From Opeltia flavorubescens (taxonomy: Eukaryota > Ascomycota > Lecanoromycetes > Teloschistales > Teloschistaceae), in the NCBI GenBank assembly GCA_000442125.1, contig KE546981.1, positions 186,001-250,000 on the forward strand: a stretch of 64,000 nt of DNA, written 5' to 3'. Of the stretch, positions 21,619 to 32,186 are shown one piece after another. Below the pieces are notes generated by a model. It made no database searches and had not been told where the DNA came from. It saw only the letters and a list, made by a program, of their open reading frames with translations. The position numbers and the translations under genes were made by a program. How positions within the stretch are numbered: position 1 is the stretch's first letter; every line of letters begins with the position of its first letter.

Positions 21619-22938
21619 TGTCTTTGCAATACGTTATGGGCTAACCTCAATCTGCCAAAAACAAAAGCAAGAAAAGGAAGATGGATTTTCAACAAGGGAG
21701 AGAGGTAGTGATCGAAAGCTTCAGGAGTAATGAAGGTAGCGACTTCGCTCGGGTAGCTGTAGCTGCTGTCCGGAAGGGCAAGAACGACTTATACTGTGTG
21801 GACTGAGAGATTGGGGTACAGCGATTCTTAAATGACATTGTGAGAAGACGAGACAGAAGGGAGACTTTGTAGCTTCTTTGATACCTCACGATGTTGTTTT
21901 AGAAGACACTACTGGAATTGCAAGACAGCAAAGTGCGAACGAACCAATCAGAAGCGATGATATCTATTACAAAACATCTATCCTTGGGTAGATTGTTCGC
22001 CTCAAAGCTGACGTACTAAACGGTATAGCCCTCTTCAAGCGAAAACTTACATTGCCCTGCCCTGTCGGGCCCGAGGACACATTTGATGGCATAGTGGTTC
22101 GTCTTAGCTTACTGACCTGCATGAAATGAACGCCCGTTCGTCTGTTTCAGGATAGGATACGGGGTGAAGTCGTGCGAAGCTTCAGCCGCAGCGTTGATGG
22201 GTTCCTGACTAGGCTGATTTGTTAACAGCCACATCAATTCTTGATTGGTCTGCTCGTACGTTACGCGGCTTCCCTGTCAATTTATTTGTTAGCGTGATGG
22301 TCATTATGAGTGTCTAATCCCTTGTCACTTCTAATGGTAGTCTTGGTAGTGGGGAAGGTCGGGTTGAAACTCTGCTCCCAAAAGGCAATCTTGCACTTGG
22401 AGACACACGCCCAAGCGGGCTAGAAGCTGCAATTATCTTGTTGGTGACGGAGTAAACGCGAAGATTTGCGGCTAACAGCTGATGTGGGAATTAGGCTCCA
22501 GCTATAGAAACGGCTGCTTATTAAGCAGAGACCCCTATCTACACCGCGTAGCGTCAGCGTCGTCGTCAACAACGGTCTGCACCAGTTGCTAAATATGGAA
22601 ATATCCAGACCGGCGTAGGCGTCATCTATCACCACAGGCTGATTTTGATGAGCTTGCGGTATCCAGTTGATATTAAACTACCAAAATGCATTCCACGTAA
22701 CCATTGTAGCTGACTTGTTTCTGTGGATATATTATTCATGATCTCCATGTCTATCATAGCTTGTGTTCATAGTTTCTTTTACATCTTTTTCATTGGTCAG
22801 CTCGTACCTCGAAGTAGATCGGCCGTTCTGTAACTCTTTTACTCCTTTGAGGCTTATGCCGGCCTTTCCAAAGCAGCCACAACGAAGGTTTAGTACTGGC
22901 GGCAGAAACGTCATTCCTAAAGTTTATACAGCCATATC
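21619..22938. other. divergent intergenic region
   Basis: 1.3 kb between the RTA1-like gene (-) and the Zn2Cys6 regulator (+). No supported gene was found; it presumably contains both promoters. Confidence 0.45.
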
Positions 22939-24912
22939 ATGAGCGAGCCATCCAATAAGAGAGGGTCCCGCGCGTGTAAACCAAAGGTGCGCACTGGCTG
23001 CATCACTTGCAAGTACGGTCCCTATTCCATTTTCTGTCCCTTTGTTGTCCATCTTTAGCACTTGCTCGTTCGTGAAGCTCCTTTTAGACTTCCCTTGCTC
23101 GTGCCGAGTCTAGAGCGACCATCACATAGCGCCTTTCAACTTGCTTTCCATTGGCTTCTCATCGGCAATCTATCCTCGAGAAAGCTGACAGAACTGATAG
23201 AAGTAAGGAATGCCTCCATTGAACATATGCCTATGTATAGTCGACTGATGGGCCCCATTCAGTACGGCGCGTCAAGTGCGATGAAGCGAAACCAGCTTGC
23301 CTCCGATGTACGAGTACCGGACGAAAGTGTGACGGGTATCTTCCCACGCCCCCAGCCAAAGGTCAGAGGAAAACACCAGATTCAAATGCCCATGAACCTT
23401 CGAATCAGGTAGCCTTGGTAAGAAGTACATCATCTCCAACCTTCGAGCTCTTCGAAAACGATCTCGAGAGGCGGAGTTTCGACTTCTTCAAGACCCGAAC
23501 AACCCCAGAGATCTGTGGCTTTTTTCCTTCAGAATTTTGGGATCGACTGGTCCCTTTGGCTGCTCATCATGAGCCAGCTCTCAAACATGCGGTGGTTGCA
23601 CTAGCATCTTTGCATGAGCGGTTCGAAAAGGGTGATCAAAGTATCCTGAGGTCAAATGACGCTATTGCTGAAGGTGGTTTTGCGTTGCAGCAATACAACA
23701 AGGCCATCAGACATTTGGTCAGACCTTGCGGCTCGAAGCCAAATGTAGATACATCCTTGGTCGCTTGTGTTCTATTTGCTTGCTTCGAGGTAAGTCTCGG
23801 TCTGCTATGAGATCGATGGTTCCTCATTCGAACAGGCATTGCGTGGCCATCATGGATCGGCGCTTTCTCATATCGATAGTGGAGTCAAAATCCTTTCACA
23901 GATCAATGATGAAGAGCGTGCATCGCCGGAGCTGGTCCACTCGTCGGAAAGCCTCTGTGTGTCACGGGAATACCTAGATGTTATTTTCACACGGCTCGAT
24001 CAGCAGAAAGTACAGGTAAAGTTCCTTGCTGCAGTATTGTGAATGCTCTGATTTGAGATCTGTCTTCAGCTGATTGAATCACGTCCTATGGACCTTCCTC
24101 CACCAAAGCCCAATGCTATGCCTGGGTTTTGTCCAGATATTCCCACTACGTTCCATTCGCTCGAGGAGGCCCGTAACAGCCTCGATTATCAATGGCATCT
24201 TTTCCACCAGAGAGAAATTGACGAGGATATCAAGATTCGTCGTGGTATTCAGTCTGAGGAGGATCGAGCCACCCACCAACGTGACCGACACCACTTCAAG
24301 GACAAATATAAACGGTGGTCGACTGCATTTCAGGCATTTCTCGATCTGAATGTTAATCAGATGGACAGCAAAGCCTTGCGGGGTGCAATGGTACTGAAGC
24401 TGACCGCACACGTCATAAGTATGCATTTCGGACTCCACCATGACGGGGTTTACTATGATCAGCACTGTTGGGACGATATGATTTCCGTATATCAAGAAAT
24501 CGTGGATAGTGCCACTGTCATTATTGACGCGGACAAGGTTGAGGAAGGTCGATCTTATGTGAAACCAATTTTCCAGATGGACCACAATATCGTCGGTCCT
24601 TTGTTCTCGGTAGTCCACAGATGCCGAGATCCTCAACTACGTCGAAGGGCTCTCTCGCTGCTCTACAAAGTGCCACGGCAGGAAGGGATCTGGAATAGCC
24701 TCCTTACAGCGCGCGTCGCTGAGAGATTGATAAATCTGGAGGAGGAGGGTTTGGAGGTCAAGTGCGCTGCCGATATACCAGCTTGGAAGCGTATCACAGA
24801 TATCGACGTGTCCTTTGATCAGCAGATGAGGAGAGGCTATATCGGATATTCTCGTTTGCGAAATTTCGATTCGAAATGTCGAGAGCCGGTCACTGATGTG
24901 CTTGAATGGTAA
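22939..24912 (+). CDS. Zn(II)2Cys6 transcription factor with fungal-specific C-terminal domain
   Basis: Binuclear zinc-cluster regulator. The exon model is 22939-23017, 23263-23789, 23836-24015 and 24070-24912, giving 542 residues. The zinc cluster reads GCITC, then RRVKCDEAKPACLRCTSTG, then RKCDGY, and is split by intron 1. The rest (LFENDLERRSFDFFKTRTTP, PALKHAVVALASLHERFE, QYNKAIRHL, LVACVLFACFE) is the fungal-specific transcription factor domain seen with many metabolite and stress regulators. Introns 2 and 3 are clean (GTAAGT..CAG, GTAAAG..CAG). Intron 1 is odd: the donor that keeps frame (23018, GTCCCT) gives seven residues between cysteines 2 and 3 instead of the canonical six, and the better donor (23013, GTACGG) shifts the frame. 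Either an unusual site is used or the cluster has a lesion. The next gene is convergent, so no pathway is implied. Confidence 0.85.
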
Positions 24913-25722
24913 CGCAATTGACGACAATTCTCAATGACGGGACGATGTCATGATCTTGATCGGACTTAGCTTAGGCTTATTTCATATCCACAATCCACAG
25001 AATCGATACTACGACTTGCCAATCGATCAATCCTCCAACGCCTAATATCTGCTGGAAGAACTTAAGATATGATCCGCAATATCCGCCATTCTGCAAAGGA
25101 TATGTCCGTTTCTACTCTGATTGTCAGTCAGTCGGCGCTGTGGGTATGGAACATCAAGATCTCCGATCATATACATCATCTAGTCAATCGGGTTCTAAGA
25201 AATGTCGAGGCGTTTGAAGGCTTGCCGGCGAAGGTCAGCAACGGAGAAACGGTGGGAAGGAGAGTTCTCTACCCACTTTAGCGATAAGTCTGAAGCAACA
25301 AGCAGAAAAATTATGGGTAAAATTCATCATTAAGGCAATTAGGCGGATTGAGATGTTGAAATTTCCAGAAAGCACTTCTATGGGGGACCTGAGTCCTAGG
25401 ACCTGCTCTGGCTGGCGAAACATGGAACCCGTAGGCTTGCCTGCAATGTAGTACTTCGGGTGCGGTAATTGTATTGAAAATCCTGAATCATTTATCCGAA
25501 GTAACTCCATGTCAGGAGCGAATCGCCCAATGCCCAATTCCAATGCAACGCCTTCCTAGCCTCAAAGCGACCTGCAATAAGCCTGCATCACGAAGAGACG
25601 CCCAGTAGATCCTACTCTCCAACGCCATTAGTCCTCCCTCTTCTTTTCCCTATTGTCCTAGAACCTTCTCATGCTCTGCTTCTCGTCAGGCTCTGCTCCA
25701 AAATTCAATATAACCAGCCCAA
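24913..25722. other. intergenic, no gene seen
   Basis: 810 nt between convergent genes (the regulator and NOP10). A small frame at 25069-25281 has no family resemblance. Nothing supported. Confidence 0.45.
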
Positions 25723-25991
25723 CTACTCACTCAGCTGCGTGAGCAACAACCCATAACGTTTCTTGATAGTTATCCGGTGCCTAGAGTTCTCCCAATGATC
25801 TGTCAGCCTCCCACGCACAGTCTTTGATTCCCGATGGTTGCCAGAAAAATAGTGGGAGAGATGTACCTCGAGTACTTGTCGTCGGGCGAGAACCGTGCGG
25901 GATGTGCGGATTTTGTGACTTCTCCTGTAGCGACTTTCTGGAGGGTGTAGATCCGTTTGCCATTAGCGTCGAGGGTGTACATGAGATGCAT
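25723..25991 (-). CDS. NOP10: H/ACA snoRNP subunit NOP10
   Basis: NOP10 is the small core protein of H/ACA ribonucleoproteins, which carry out pseudouridylation of rRNA and snRNA. Two coding exons on the minus strand, 25867-25991 and 25723-25780 (intron GTACAT..TAG), give 60 residues, the family size. Exon 1 reads [20 protein letters not shown] then [15 protein letters not shown]; exon 2 adds [18 protein letters not shown]. This is near-identical to the eukaryotic NOP10 pattern. The intron between Arg and His and the short length explain why a simple frame search would miss the C-terminus. Confidence 0.96.
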
Positions 25992-25992
25992 G

Positions 25993-26051
25993 CTGTTAGA
26001 GGCCGACAGATCATCAGTCAGAATCTTAATAGGGAGAGTCGGGGTACTCAC
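25993..26051 (-). other. probable 5'-UTR intron of NOP10
   Basis: On the minus strand GTGAGT at 26051 and a pyrimidine-poor but canonical AACAG at 25993 bracket 59 nt that end one base before the NOP10 start codon. The frame through this segment is open but unlike NOP10, so a leader intron is the simplest reading. Confidence 0.55.
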
Positions 26052-26449
26052 GCGACGGGTTTGCTGGGTGTTTTCTGTCTGAGGATTGAATGTGAGAGAG
26101 ACGGTGGACTTGAAGAAGCGGAATTTTAGGCGAGGAAAAAAGGCTTGGCGAGATAATGCTCTCCGCACATAGACCAGGCCTTTTACACCTAATTTTTCTA
26201 TTATCTTGCTACCTACTACAAGCAAAGTTCGATGAGCAAGACTTGGCGATTACCCAGTAAGTCAGAATCTCCCGTCTCTAGTACTACTACGTGATCACTC
26301 CCAATTGCTCTGATGACACCATATCGAAACCTAGAGGGTTGACATTAACTTTGAGTCAATCTTCTCTGCTGGTTCATTTTCTCATTGAGAAGACTACAAC
26401 GGTATCTGAGCTGTCATAATCTTACTAGCTGTCATGCCAACTTTGAAGA
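26052..26449. other. divergent promoter region, NOP10 / SEN2
   Basis: About 400 nt upstream of both NOP10 (-) and SEN2 (+). Two RNA-processing genes share this spacer. No further feature seen. Confidence 0.45.
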
Positions 26450-27829
26450 ATGAAGCGCAAGCAAAAGCTAATTCTTCGGCAGCTCCGATGTGGAACCCAG
26501 AGCTGTGACATTCTTTCCCAAGCAATGGGCGTGGCATTCAAAGCAGACGGTCTCCCTACCAATTCAGAAGCTGGTCTAAAAACACCAAGACCTTCTCGGC
26601 CGAACTTCAACAAGCTACACGCACAGCCTCTACCCATCAAAGCGTACCCACTCCCTCCGCTTATCCCGCACAACCCGCTTTCCCTCCTCCAAATCGCCTT
26701 CACGTATCTCTCCCAGCTAGTCGCTCCCCCGCTTTCACATCCCAAGAGTACCCTGAGCGGTTACTTCTCTGTAGAGACTCGATCTATTCATGTCACGGAC
26801 GAAGCCACGGCCCGAATTCTTTGGGAACAGGGTTTCTTCGGCAAAGGAAGTTTGAGTAGGAGCGAACCTGCGTGGTTGGAAAGAGAGAAGATCAGGCAAG
26901 GCTTACTGATTGGGAACACAAGCGAAGAGCTCACCAGGAAGCGAAGAGAGGAGAGAAAACAGTTCAAGAAGGAAAGGGCAAAGAAGGAGCGGGAAGTCAT
27001 TGAAGAGAAGCTAGCTGAAGAGGCTGGAAATGACACCCTGGAAAAAGCTAATGGCAATCCAAGGGAGGTCGATGGCGACTTACGTATATCTCCTGTTGAT
27101 AACTCGCTGCGAGACGCCCATGAGCCTACTGCACCTTCTCTTCTGGATGTAACGCTGGATAGCCTGGATAAACCAAGCGTGGCAGAACTGCTTTTTGAAC
27201 CGTCATCCAAAGTTATTCTTAATCAAGAGCATCTTCAATTGACTCTTGAGGAGGCCTTCTTTCTTGTATATGGTCTTGGCGTCTTCAAAGTCGAAGACCC
27301 TTCTACCTCGCACAGCATCACTACGTCCAAGCTCTTCTCCATCTGCCGCTCTTACAGCTACTTCCCATCTCGATCATCAGAGGACCTAGCACCTGATGAT
27401 CCTTTCTTACTCTCCTATGTCGTCTATCATCATTTCCGTTCACTGGGTTGGGTCGTACGTCCTGGTATCAAGTTCGCCGTTGACTGGCTGCTTTACAACC
27501 GAGGTCCGGTGTTCTCTCATGCTGAGTTTGCCGTCATCATCATCCCATCGTACAGCCATGTGTACTGGAACTCAACTCGAGAACTGCAGGCCGCCGTCAA
27601 GAAAAAGGAAAAGAAGAGCTGGTGGTGGCTGCATTGCGTCAATCGTGTGCAAGCTCAGGTGAGGAAGAGCTTGGTAGTTGTCTATGTCGAGGTGCCCCCG
27701 CCCGAGGATATTGACGAGGCAAACATGAACGAGCGGGGGAATGTGGTGGACGTGGGTCAAATCCTTAAGCGGTACCAGGTCAGAGATTTCGTACTCAAAC
27801 GATGGACACCCAACCGAAGCCGAGGCTGA
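26450..27829 (+). CDS. SEN2: tRNA-splicing endonuclease catalytic subunit SEN2
   Basis: SEN2 is the catalytic subunit that cuts the 5' splice site of intron-containing tRNAs. It is a single exon of 459 residues. The N-terminal part has the SEN2 block PLIPHNPLSLLQIAFTYL and the segment ARILWEQGFFGKGSLSRSEP with WLEREKIRQG. A long Lys/Glu-rich coiled region (KRREERKQFKKERAKKERE) follows. The C-terminal endonuclease domain (LTLEEAFFLVYGLGVF onward) carries the catalytic triad: Tyr in LLYNRGPVFSHAEFAVII (about 349), His in the same block (about 356) and Lys in VRKSLVVVYVEVP (about 405). A later ATG at MGVAFKADGLP could be the true start, since the first 24 residues show no recognised motif. The pattern is complete and looks functional. 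Confidence 0.95.
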   Translation: MKRKQKLILRQLRCGTQSCDILSQAMGVAFKADGLPTNSEAGLKTPRPSRPNFNKLHAQPLPIKAYPLPPLIPHNPLSLLQIAFTYLSQLVAPPLSHPKSTLSGYFSVETRSIHVTDEATARILWEQGFFGKGSLSRSEPAWLEREKIRQGLLIGNTSEELTRKRREERKQFKKERAKKEREVIEEKLAEEAGNDTLEKANGNPREVDGDLRISPVDNSLRDAHEPTAPSLLDVTLDSLDKPSVAELLFEPSSKVILNQEHLQLTLEEAFFLVYGLGVFKVEDPSTSHSITTSKLFSICRSYSYFPSRSSEDLAPDDPFLLSYVVYHHFRSLGWVVRPGIKFAVDWLLYNRGPVFSHAEFAVIIIPSYSHVYWNSTRELQAAVKKKEKKSWWWLHCVNRVQAQVRKSLVVVYVEVPPPEDIDEANMNERGNVVDVGQILKRYQVRDFVLKRWTPNRSRG

Positions 27830-28268
27830 AAGCCTTCCTTCCAGTGTGAGATCTGCTCCCTTGGATATGGTGTGGTGAGAGCATGTATGCTTTGATAGCT
27901 AATTGGAACACCCAACTAATCAGCAGACTGTCGTGGTAAGTTGAGTGTACCAAAAGAACGCTTCAGCTCAAGTATCCGCAAAAAGGAAAGGCAAGCCCCG
28001 AGTCACCAAACCTTTTCGCCAAAAGACAGTGCAGTGAAGAAGCCTGTGAGGCATGACTCCCAGATCCATGCGCCATCGATGCTTCACCTGCTATATGAGC
28101 ATTAGAAGAATGGAGGCATCAACTATAAAATCCACCACCACTTCCTCCTCTTCCTTTCTTCAACCCTACTTCCGAAAGGAAAAGGCTAAACAAGGAACGA
28201 TAACATTACCATCAAACCGTCCTCCAAACCGTAGATCATATCATCATACACCTACGCTACGAATAGAA
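27830..28268. other. intergenic with promoter of the Gly-rich gene
   Basis: Spacer between SEN2 and the next plus-strand gene. A TATA box lies at 28124-28130. An in-frame ATG at 28053 lies upstream of that box, so it is unlikely to be translated from this promoter. Confidence 0.4.
28124..28130 (+). promoter_or_regulatory. TATA box candidate
   Basis: TATAAAA, 139 nt upstream of the ATG at 28269. Its position supports that ATG rather than the upstream in-frame ATG at 28053. Confidence 0.45.
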
Positions 28269-28772
28269 ATGGGTTCCGCCCACAGCAAATTCTCCGACAG
28301 TGCGGCTCGCTGGGTGGTAGGGTCAGAAAACCTCGACATGATCGACCGGCAATGGGTTCGTCAACGTCGCCCCCGCCATCCCAACGCTGGCATGGGTGGG
28401 GGTCCTATTCCTCCGGGATGGGTTGGACCACCCCCACGAGATGGAGTCGTGGGTGGTGGACGAGGAATGGGAGGCATGGGAGGCATAGGGCCAGGAGGAT
28501 CGGCCCATACTGGGAGTATGGGTGGAGGAGCTGGAGCAGGGAGTAGAGCTTCTCATCGGATGAGTGGGGCTACGCATCCGGATGGTAGTCGTGGTGGTAC
28601 ATGGGCAGGTAGCGGGCATTCGCATCACGGAAGCAGTATGGGAGTGCATCCTAGAATGGGTGGAAGCGGGCATTCGCATCATGGAAGTAGTATGGGAGGG
28701 CATCCTAGGATGGGTGGAAGTAGCCGAGGACATGGAGGATCGAGGCTCTCGCATGATTCGAATGCTTATTAA
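28269..28772 (+). CDS. Small Gly/His/Met-rich protein with N-myristoylation signal
   Basis: 167 residues starting MGSAHSKFSDSAARW. Gly2 with Ser6 and Lys7 fits the N-myristoyltransferase consensus, so attachment to a membrane is likely (inference). After a short hydrophilic head (DMIDRQWVRQRRPRHP) the protein is low-complexity and rich in Gly, Met, Ser and His, with PIPPGWVGPPPRDG. It contains a perfect-length tandem repeat of 18 residues (SGHSHHGSSMG plus HPRMGG), coded by 28612-28665 and 28666-28719. His/Met-rich runs can bind copper or other metals, but nothing here proves it. The frame is open upstream to an ATG at 28053, which would bury the myristoylation signal. Family unknown to me. 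Confidence 0.6.
   Translation: MGSAHSKFSDSAARWVVGSENLDMIDRQWVRQRRPRHPNAGMGGGPIPPGWVGPPPRDGVVGGGRGMGGMGGIGPGGSAHTGSMGGGAGAGSRASHRMSGATHPDGSRGGTWAGSGHSHHGSSMGVHPRMGGSGHSHHGSSMGGHPRMGGSSRGHGGSRLSHDSNAY
28612..28719 (+). repeat. 54-nt tandem repeat, two copies
   Basis: Two adjacent 54-nt units (28612-28665 and 28666-28719) differ at a handful of positions and code the repeated His/Met/Gly motif. The in-frame unit length suggests recent coding-repeat expansion. Confidence 0.8.
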
Positions 28773-29661
28773 AGTATTTGTTCGAGGGTCGTTCCTGAGG
28801 TTTGAGAAAGACACGACGATGCAGGAGATGCGCTGAAGGAAGATGTATGTGCTTGACTTCTTCTTTCTCTCTGAGTCAGTCAGTCGAACTGCGTGAATGC
28901 AATGCAATGTTTAGAAATTCTTTGATTGCCCGTATATCTGCCTATAAAGTCCTGTTTAATCTTTTTCAAAGAAGAAAAAAAAGAGCCAAAACAGACAGAG
29001 GGCGAGGTGTGAATAAGCAACCTTGACTTTGCGAAGGCAAAAGGTAGGGTGTACAGCAGGGTTAAGCTGTGGAAACCGGCACCTTCCAAGCTTATTGATG
29101 TTAGAATGGTCTCGCCACTGTCTCCTACCTGAAAACGGTAATGACCCTTGGAGCGGCCAAAGTAATGAGTAGAGACCTCGGAGACATTCCAGTGTGGACT
29201 TGACTTTCATGGGATATCCATTACTTTTACAGATAAGATTTTCTCGAAAGGGGAGTCTCTTCTTCTTCACGACAACTTTCCATGATGATTCAGTTTGCCC
29301 ACTGTTTTCCACGTGTTTATGGCTCCGTAGGTATCTCTCGGATTCTTTCAATTGACTGGTCCCACGGGTTGTCACATACCTCTCTGGACGAATAAAGGGC
29401 ATTGAAGCAAATCAAGACTGATGCCGGATAATCGTAAGTGTGGGGCATTGTTGTGAAGTGAATGAAAATGTTGATATCATTTCCATTATTACCTAGCTTG
29501 TATTCTTCTGATACTCAACACCTCGACACGCTTCCCATCAAAGCGTAAGTGTAGATCTCATCCTCATCCACGCAACTCAAACGTAATCTCGTCCTCCCAT
29601 CAGAAGAAACACATCGAACTGATACAAGTCCTGCAGAATTCGAGTTCTACAAGTCTTCCCA
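28773..29661. other. intergenic, left edge of tandem array
   Basis: About 890 nt with no supported gene. It marks the boundary before the tandem family. Confidence 0.4.
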
Positions 29662-30207
29662 ATGCCGCAGGAAACTCACATCAATCTATCGCTCAACATG
29701 CCGCTGCATTCATTCTTGGGGCATCCTCCGGAACAAGTACCTTCGACCACCACACGCAACGTCAACTCCACTGGTAGCAAAACTACAGCCGCTGTTAAGC
29801 CTGGAGAAACCGGCACTCAGACTACCCCAAACCGTACCAGCCATCTAATGTTCCCCCACAAACAATCTCCGTTGCCAGAGTATACCCCCCACGCTTTCAA
29901 AGGGCCTACTAGCGAAGAGAAAGGATATCGCTACCGCGTCAACCAACTCAAACGCCTCGCCGCTATCAGCAAAAACATCCCACTGATTTACAAGGAACAT
30001 TCCTTTGTGGACTTCTTTGATATCAAGTTGATGCAATTGAAGTCACAGCAAAATCACGACATGGATGATGCGAAGGTGATGATGGAGCTCGAGGATCTGT
30101 CGGAGATCAAAGATGCCTTGGTACAGGCCTGGGCGAAGAGCGAGCTTATTGACAAAGCTATTGGCGAAAAGTTTGTGGAACTGGTTCATGCGAATAAGTT
30201 AGGATGA
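29662..30207 (+). CDS. Array family member 1 (xVKD helical domain), 181 aa
   Basis: First member of the tandem family. Single exon. The first ~90 residues are Thr/Pro/Ser-rich and apparently disordered (MPQETHINLSLNMPLHS). The C-terminal ~90 residues form the shared helical domain: VNQLKRLAAISKNIP, DFFDIKLMQLKSQQ, LEDLSEIKDAL, and the end IDKAIGEKFVELV. This copy has IKD where most have VKD, and is the most divergent of the six along with member 7. No transmembrane segment and no intron were seen. I do not recognise the domain, and no function is claimed. The start ATG is the first in frame. Confidence 0.6.
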   Translation: MPQETHINLSLNMPLHSFLGHPPEQVPSTTTRNVNSTGSKTTAAVKPGETGTQTTPNRTSHLMFPHKQSPLPEYTPHAFKGPTSEEKGYRYRVNQLKRLAAISKNIPLIYKEHSFVDFFDIKLMQLKSQQNHDMDDAKVMMELEDLSEIKDALVQAWAKSELIDKAIGEKFVELVHANKLG

Positions 30208-30771
30208 GCAATTCGGGGGGTGGTGAGTTCAATGTTTCACGAATTCATTAGCCATTCTGATGATTTTTGTGTTCAAGAGGAAATATGGTATAGAATTCAA
30301 GGAACAGCCAAATAGTTCCTGTCTACACAGTAGAGAGAAGAATGTCATATTCTATCTGCTTGCCTGCTGCATACATAATTCTTGATGTGGAAGACACATC
30401 TCATTGTTTCCCCAGTATACCATCTTGCATCCCACGTGTTCAATATCAATGGTTGCAAAAACGGGGTATCGACTGCCTAAGCCGAGAAGCAATAAATGGA
30501 AAATGGTCAGGCATATCATTGAAACTCTAAGACATATCAAAAAGCTACCTTCATCACTTCTGACGTAATCGTTGTGTCGATGTTGATGCAATCTCATTTG
30601 CTCAATTGTTCATCATCATCATCACTATTCGCTTACGCCCCAATAGAATGGCAGCCCTTATCTTCATTTCAGTCTTTGAATCGTATCATATCTTCTTTGC
30701 CATTCAAGTCTATTACCTATGCCTGGTGAGTATCTAGTAACGGTCTGACCACGACACAAGAAGCTTTTAGC
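30208..30771. other. intergenic with possible leader intron and uORF
   Basis: Spacer between members 1 and 2. It ends with an ATG at 30719, a GTGAGT donor at 30726 and a TTTTAG acceptor at 30769-30770, directly before the ATG of member 2. If spliced, the upstream ATG opens a short frame overlapping the main one. Confidence 0.35.
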
Positions 30772-31541
30772 ATGTCAGGAAAGTATGTGTTCCACCAGCG
30801 TAGGTCAGACCAATCCCTTAAATCACCAAGATTCGGTACTGATGCCATATTCAATGATGTAGCTACACATAAGAAATACATCCCTCCAGCTTTGAGAACG
30901 GACGCCGAGGATGACTTCTCAAGCAATAGTTCCGGCTCGGACTTCCAGCAATTGAGTGACCCTCAGCCGGCTAAGGATTTGCAATCTTCAACCAAGGAAA
31001 AGGCTAAGATGACGTTTGAAGAATCTAATGACAACAAGCCTACCTTTCAAATAACAAACGCCGTATCTCAGAAGAGCACACAAGGAACACATAATGGTAT
31101 GTGACCATTACCACTTCCTGCCTCGTCCACACACAGTAGTAGGTATGGAAAAAATTACCGATTCCACTACTGGCGACGCCAGAATCACCGGCACAACCCT
31201 CTGACCATGAAGATGCCACCATCATCGCCGATAATCTCCTCCGGCAAGTTGAAAGACTTACCGCAATCGCGCACAACTTTGGGGATCCACTCGGACCGGC
31301 ACTGGCTTCTCTGATGAATTCGAAAATTGAGCGTCGAGAGCGCGTTTCATACGGTATACCACTTTCGCATCTGAGCTTTGAAGAAATTTTGAGAGACACA
31401 GAGAGGCTGTCAAAAGTGAAAGACAAGTTGGAACGTTGTGGCTTGCGGGCTCGCAAGGTTGAAGAGAAGATGGATGATAACTTGATGGCACTTCAAAATA
31501 TGGACGAGTTGGCTAGTGGGACATGTTCGTCTCGAGAGTGA
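30772..31541 (+). CDS. Array family member 2 (xVKD helical domain), 227 aa
   Basis: Exons 30772-31096 and 31183-31541 (intron GTATGT..CAG, phase 1). Exon 1 codes a hydrophilic Ser/Asp-rich region (MSGKYVFHQRRSDQSLKS, later DFSSNSSGSDFQQLSDP) with no membrane helix. Exon 2 codes the shared domain: LLRQVERLTAIAHNFGDP, ALASLMNSKIERRE, RLSKVKDKLERCGLRA and VEEKMDDNLMAL. The intron phase and its place before the domain match members 4-7. The acceptor was chosen because it alone restores frame into the domain. A possible leader intron ends one base before the ATG. Function unknown. Confidence 0.6.
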
Positions 31542-32186
31542 GCAAAGCTTTTCGAGGCTCAAGTAGAGAACTTCGTGGTGAAGAGGATCTGATATTGCGC
31601 CTCTACCATGTTCTACGCGGAAGGTCGAATCAGGAGCAAGAACGGCAGAGGTGTTCTCTCCTTGGATTCAAATTGACCCAGGCCTTCGACTACTGGCACT
31701 GGAATTTCAAGTTCAGTAATACAGTCTGCCTCTCGCTTCTTTATGCTCTTTTAATCCTTGAAGCTCGACTCCATCCTTCTTCCTCTCGTTCTCTTTTTCC
31801 ATCGTCTTGAGAGGTCCAAGAATGCCCAAGATAATTGTGCTTCTGCTCTCGAGTCTCACTTGAACGGCCTCGAAACCATGACTCAATCATGGCATTCTCC
31901 ATTTTACATTCACTGAAACGATGGAGCTGGCTTGACTACCTCAAAAATTTGAATTCTCTTTCATACGTCGCCATGGAGTGAAACTGACTCATGAAACCAT
32001 CAATGTAGATTCTCAGTCACAAATTCCCGCCCCAGAGGCGCAGTCAGCAAACAATGTCACGAGACCTGCATATAAAAGGCGACAACCTGCCTATCACCTC
32101 CATTCTCCTCATAAAAGGCCATCATATATAGCCATCCAAAACCTCCCCGTACTATCTCGAACACAAAGCAAAATACAACTCATACC
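31542..32186. other. intergenic with TATA box
   Basis: Spacer between members 2 and 3. A TATA box at 32071-32077 precedes member 3; nothing else supported. Confidence 0.4.
32071..32077 (+). promoter_or_regulatory. TATA box candidate
   Basis: TATAAAA, 110 nt upstream of the ATG of array member 3. Confidence 0.45.

Noticed and set aside
25069-25281. 70-codon frame between the regulator and NOP10
   Set aside because: No family resemblance or promoter and short enough to be chance.
28323-28907. Ser/Thr/Met-rich minus-strand frame opposite the Gly-rich gene
   Set aside because: It is the antisense of a repetitive sequence; the myristoylation signal and TATA box support the plus strand.
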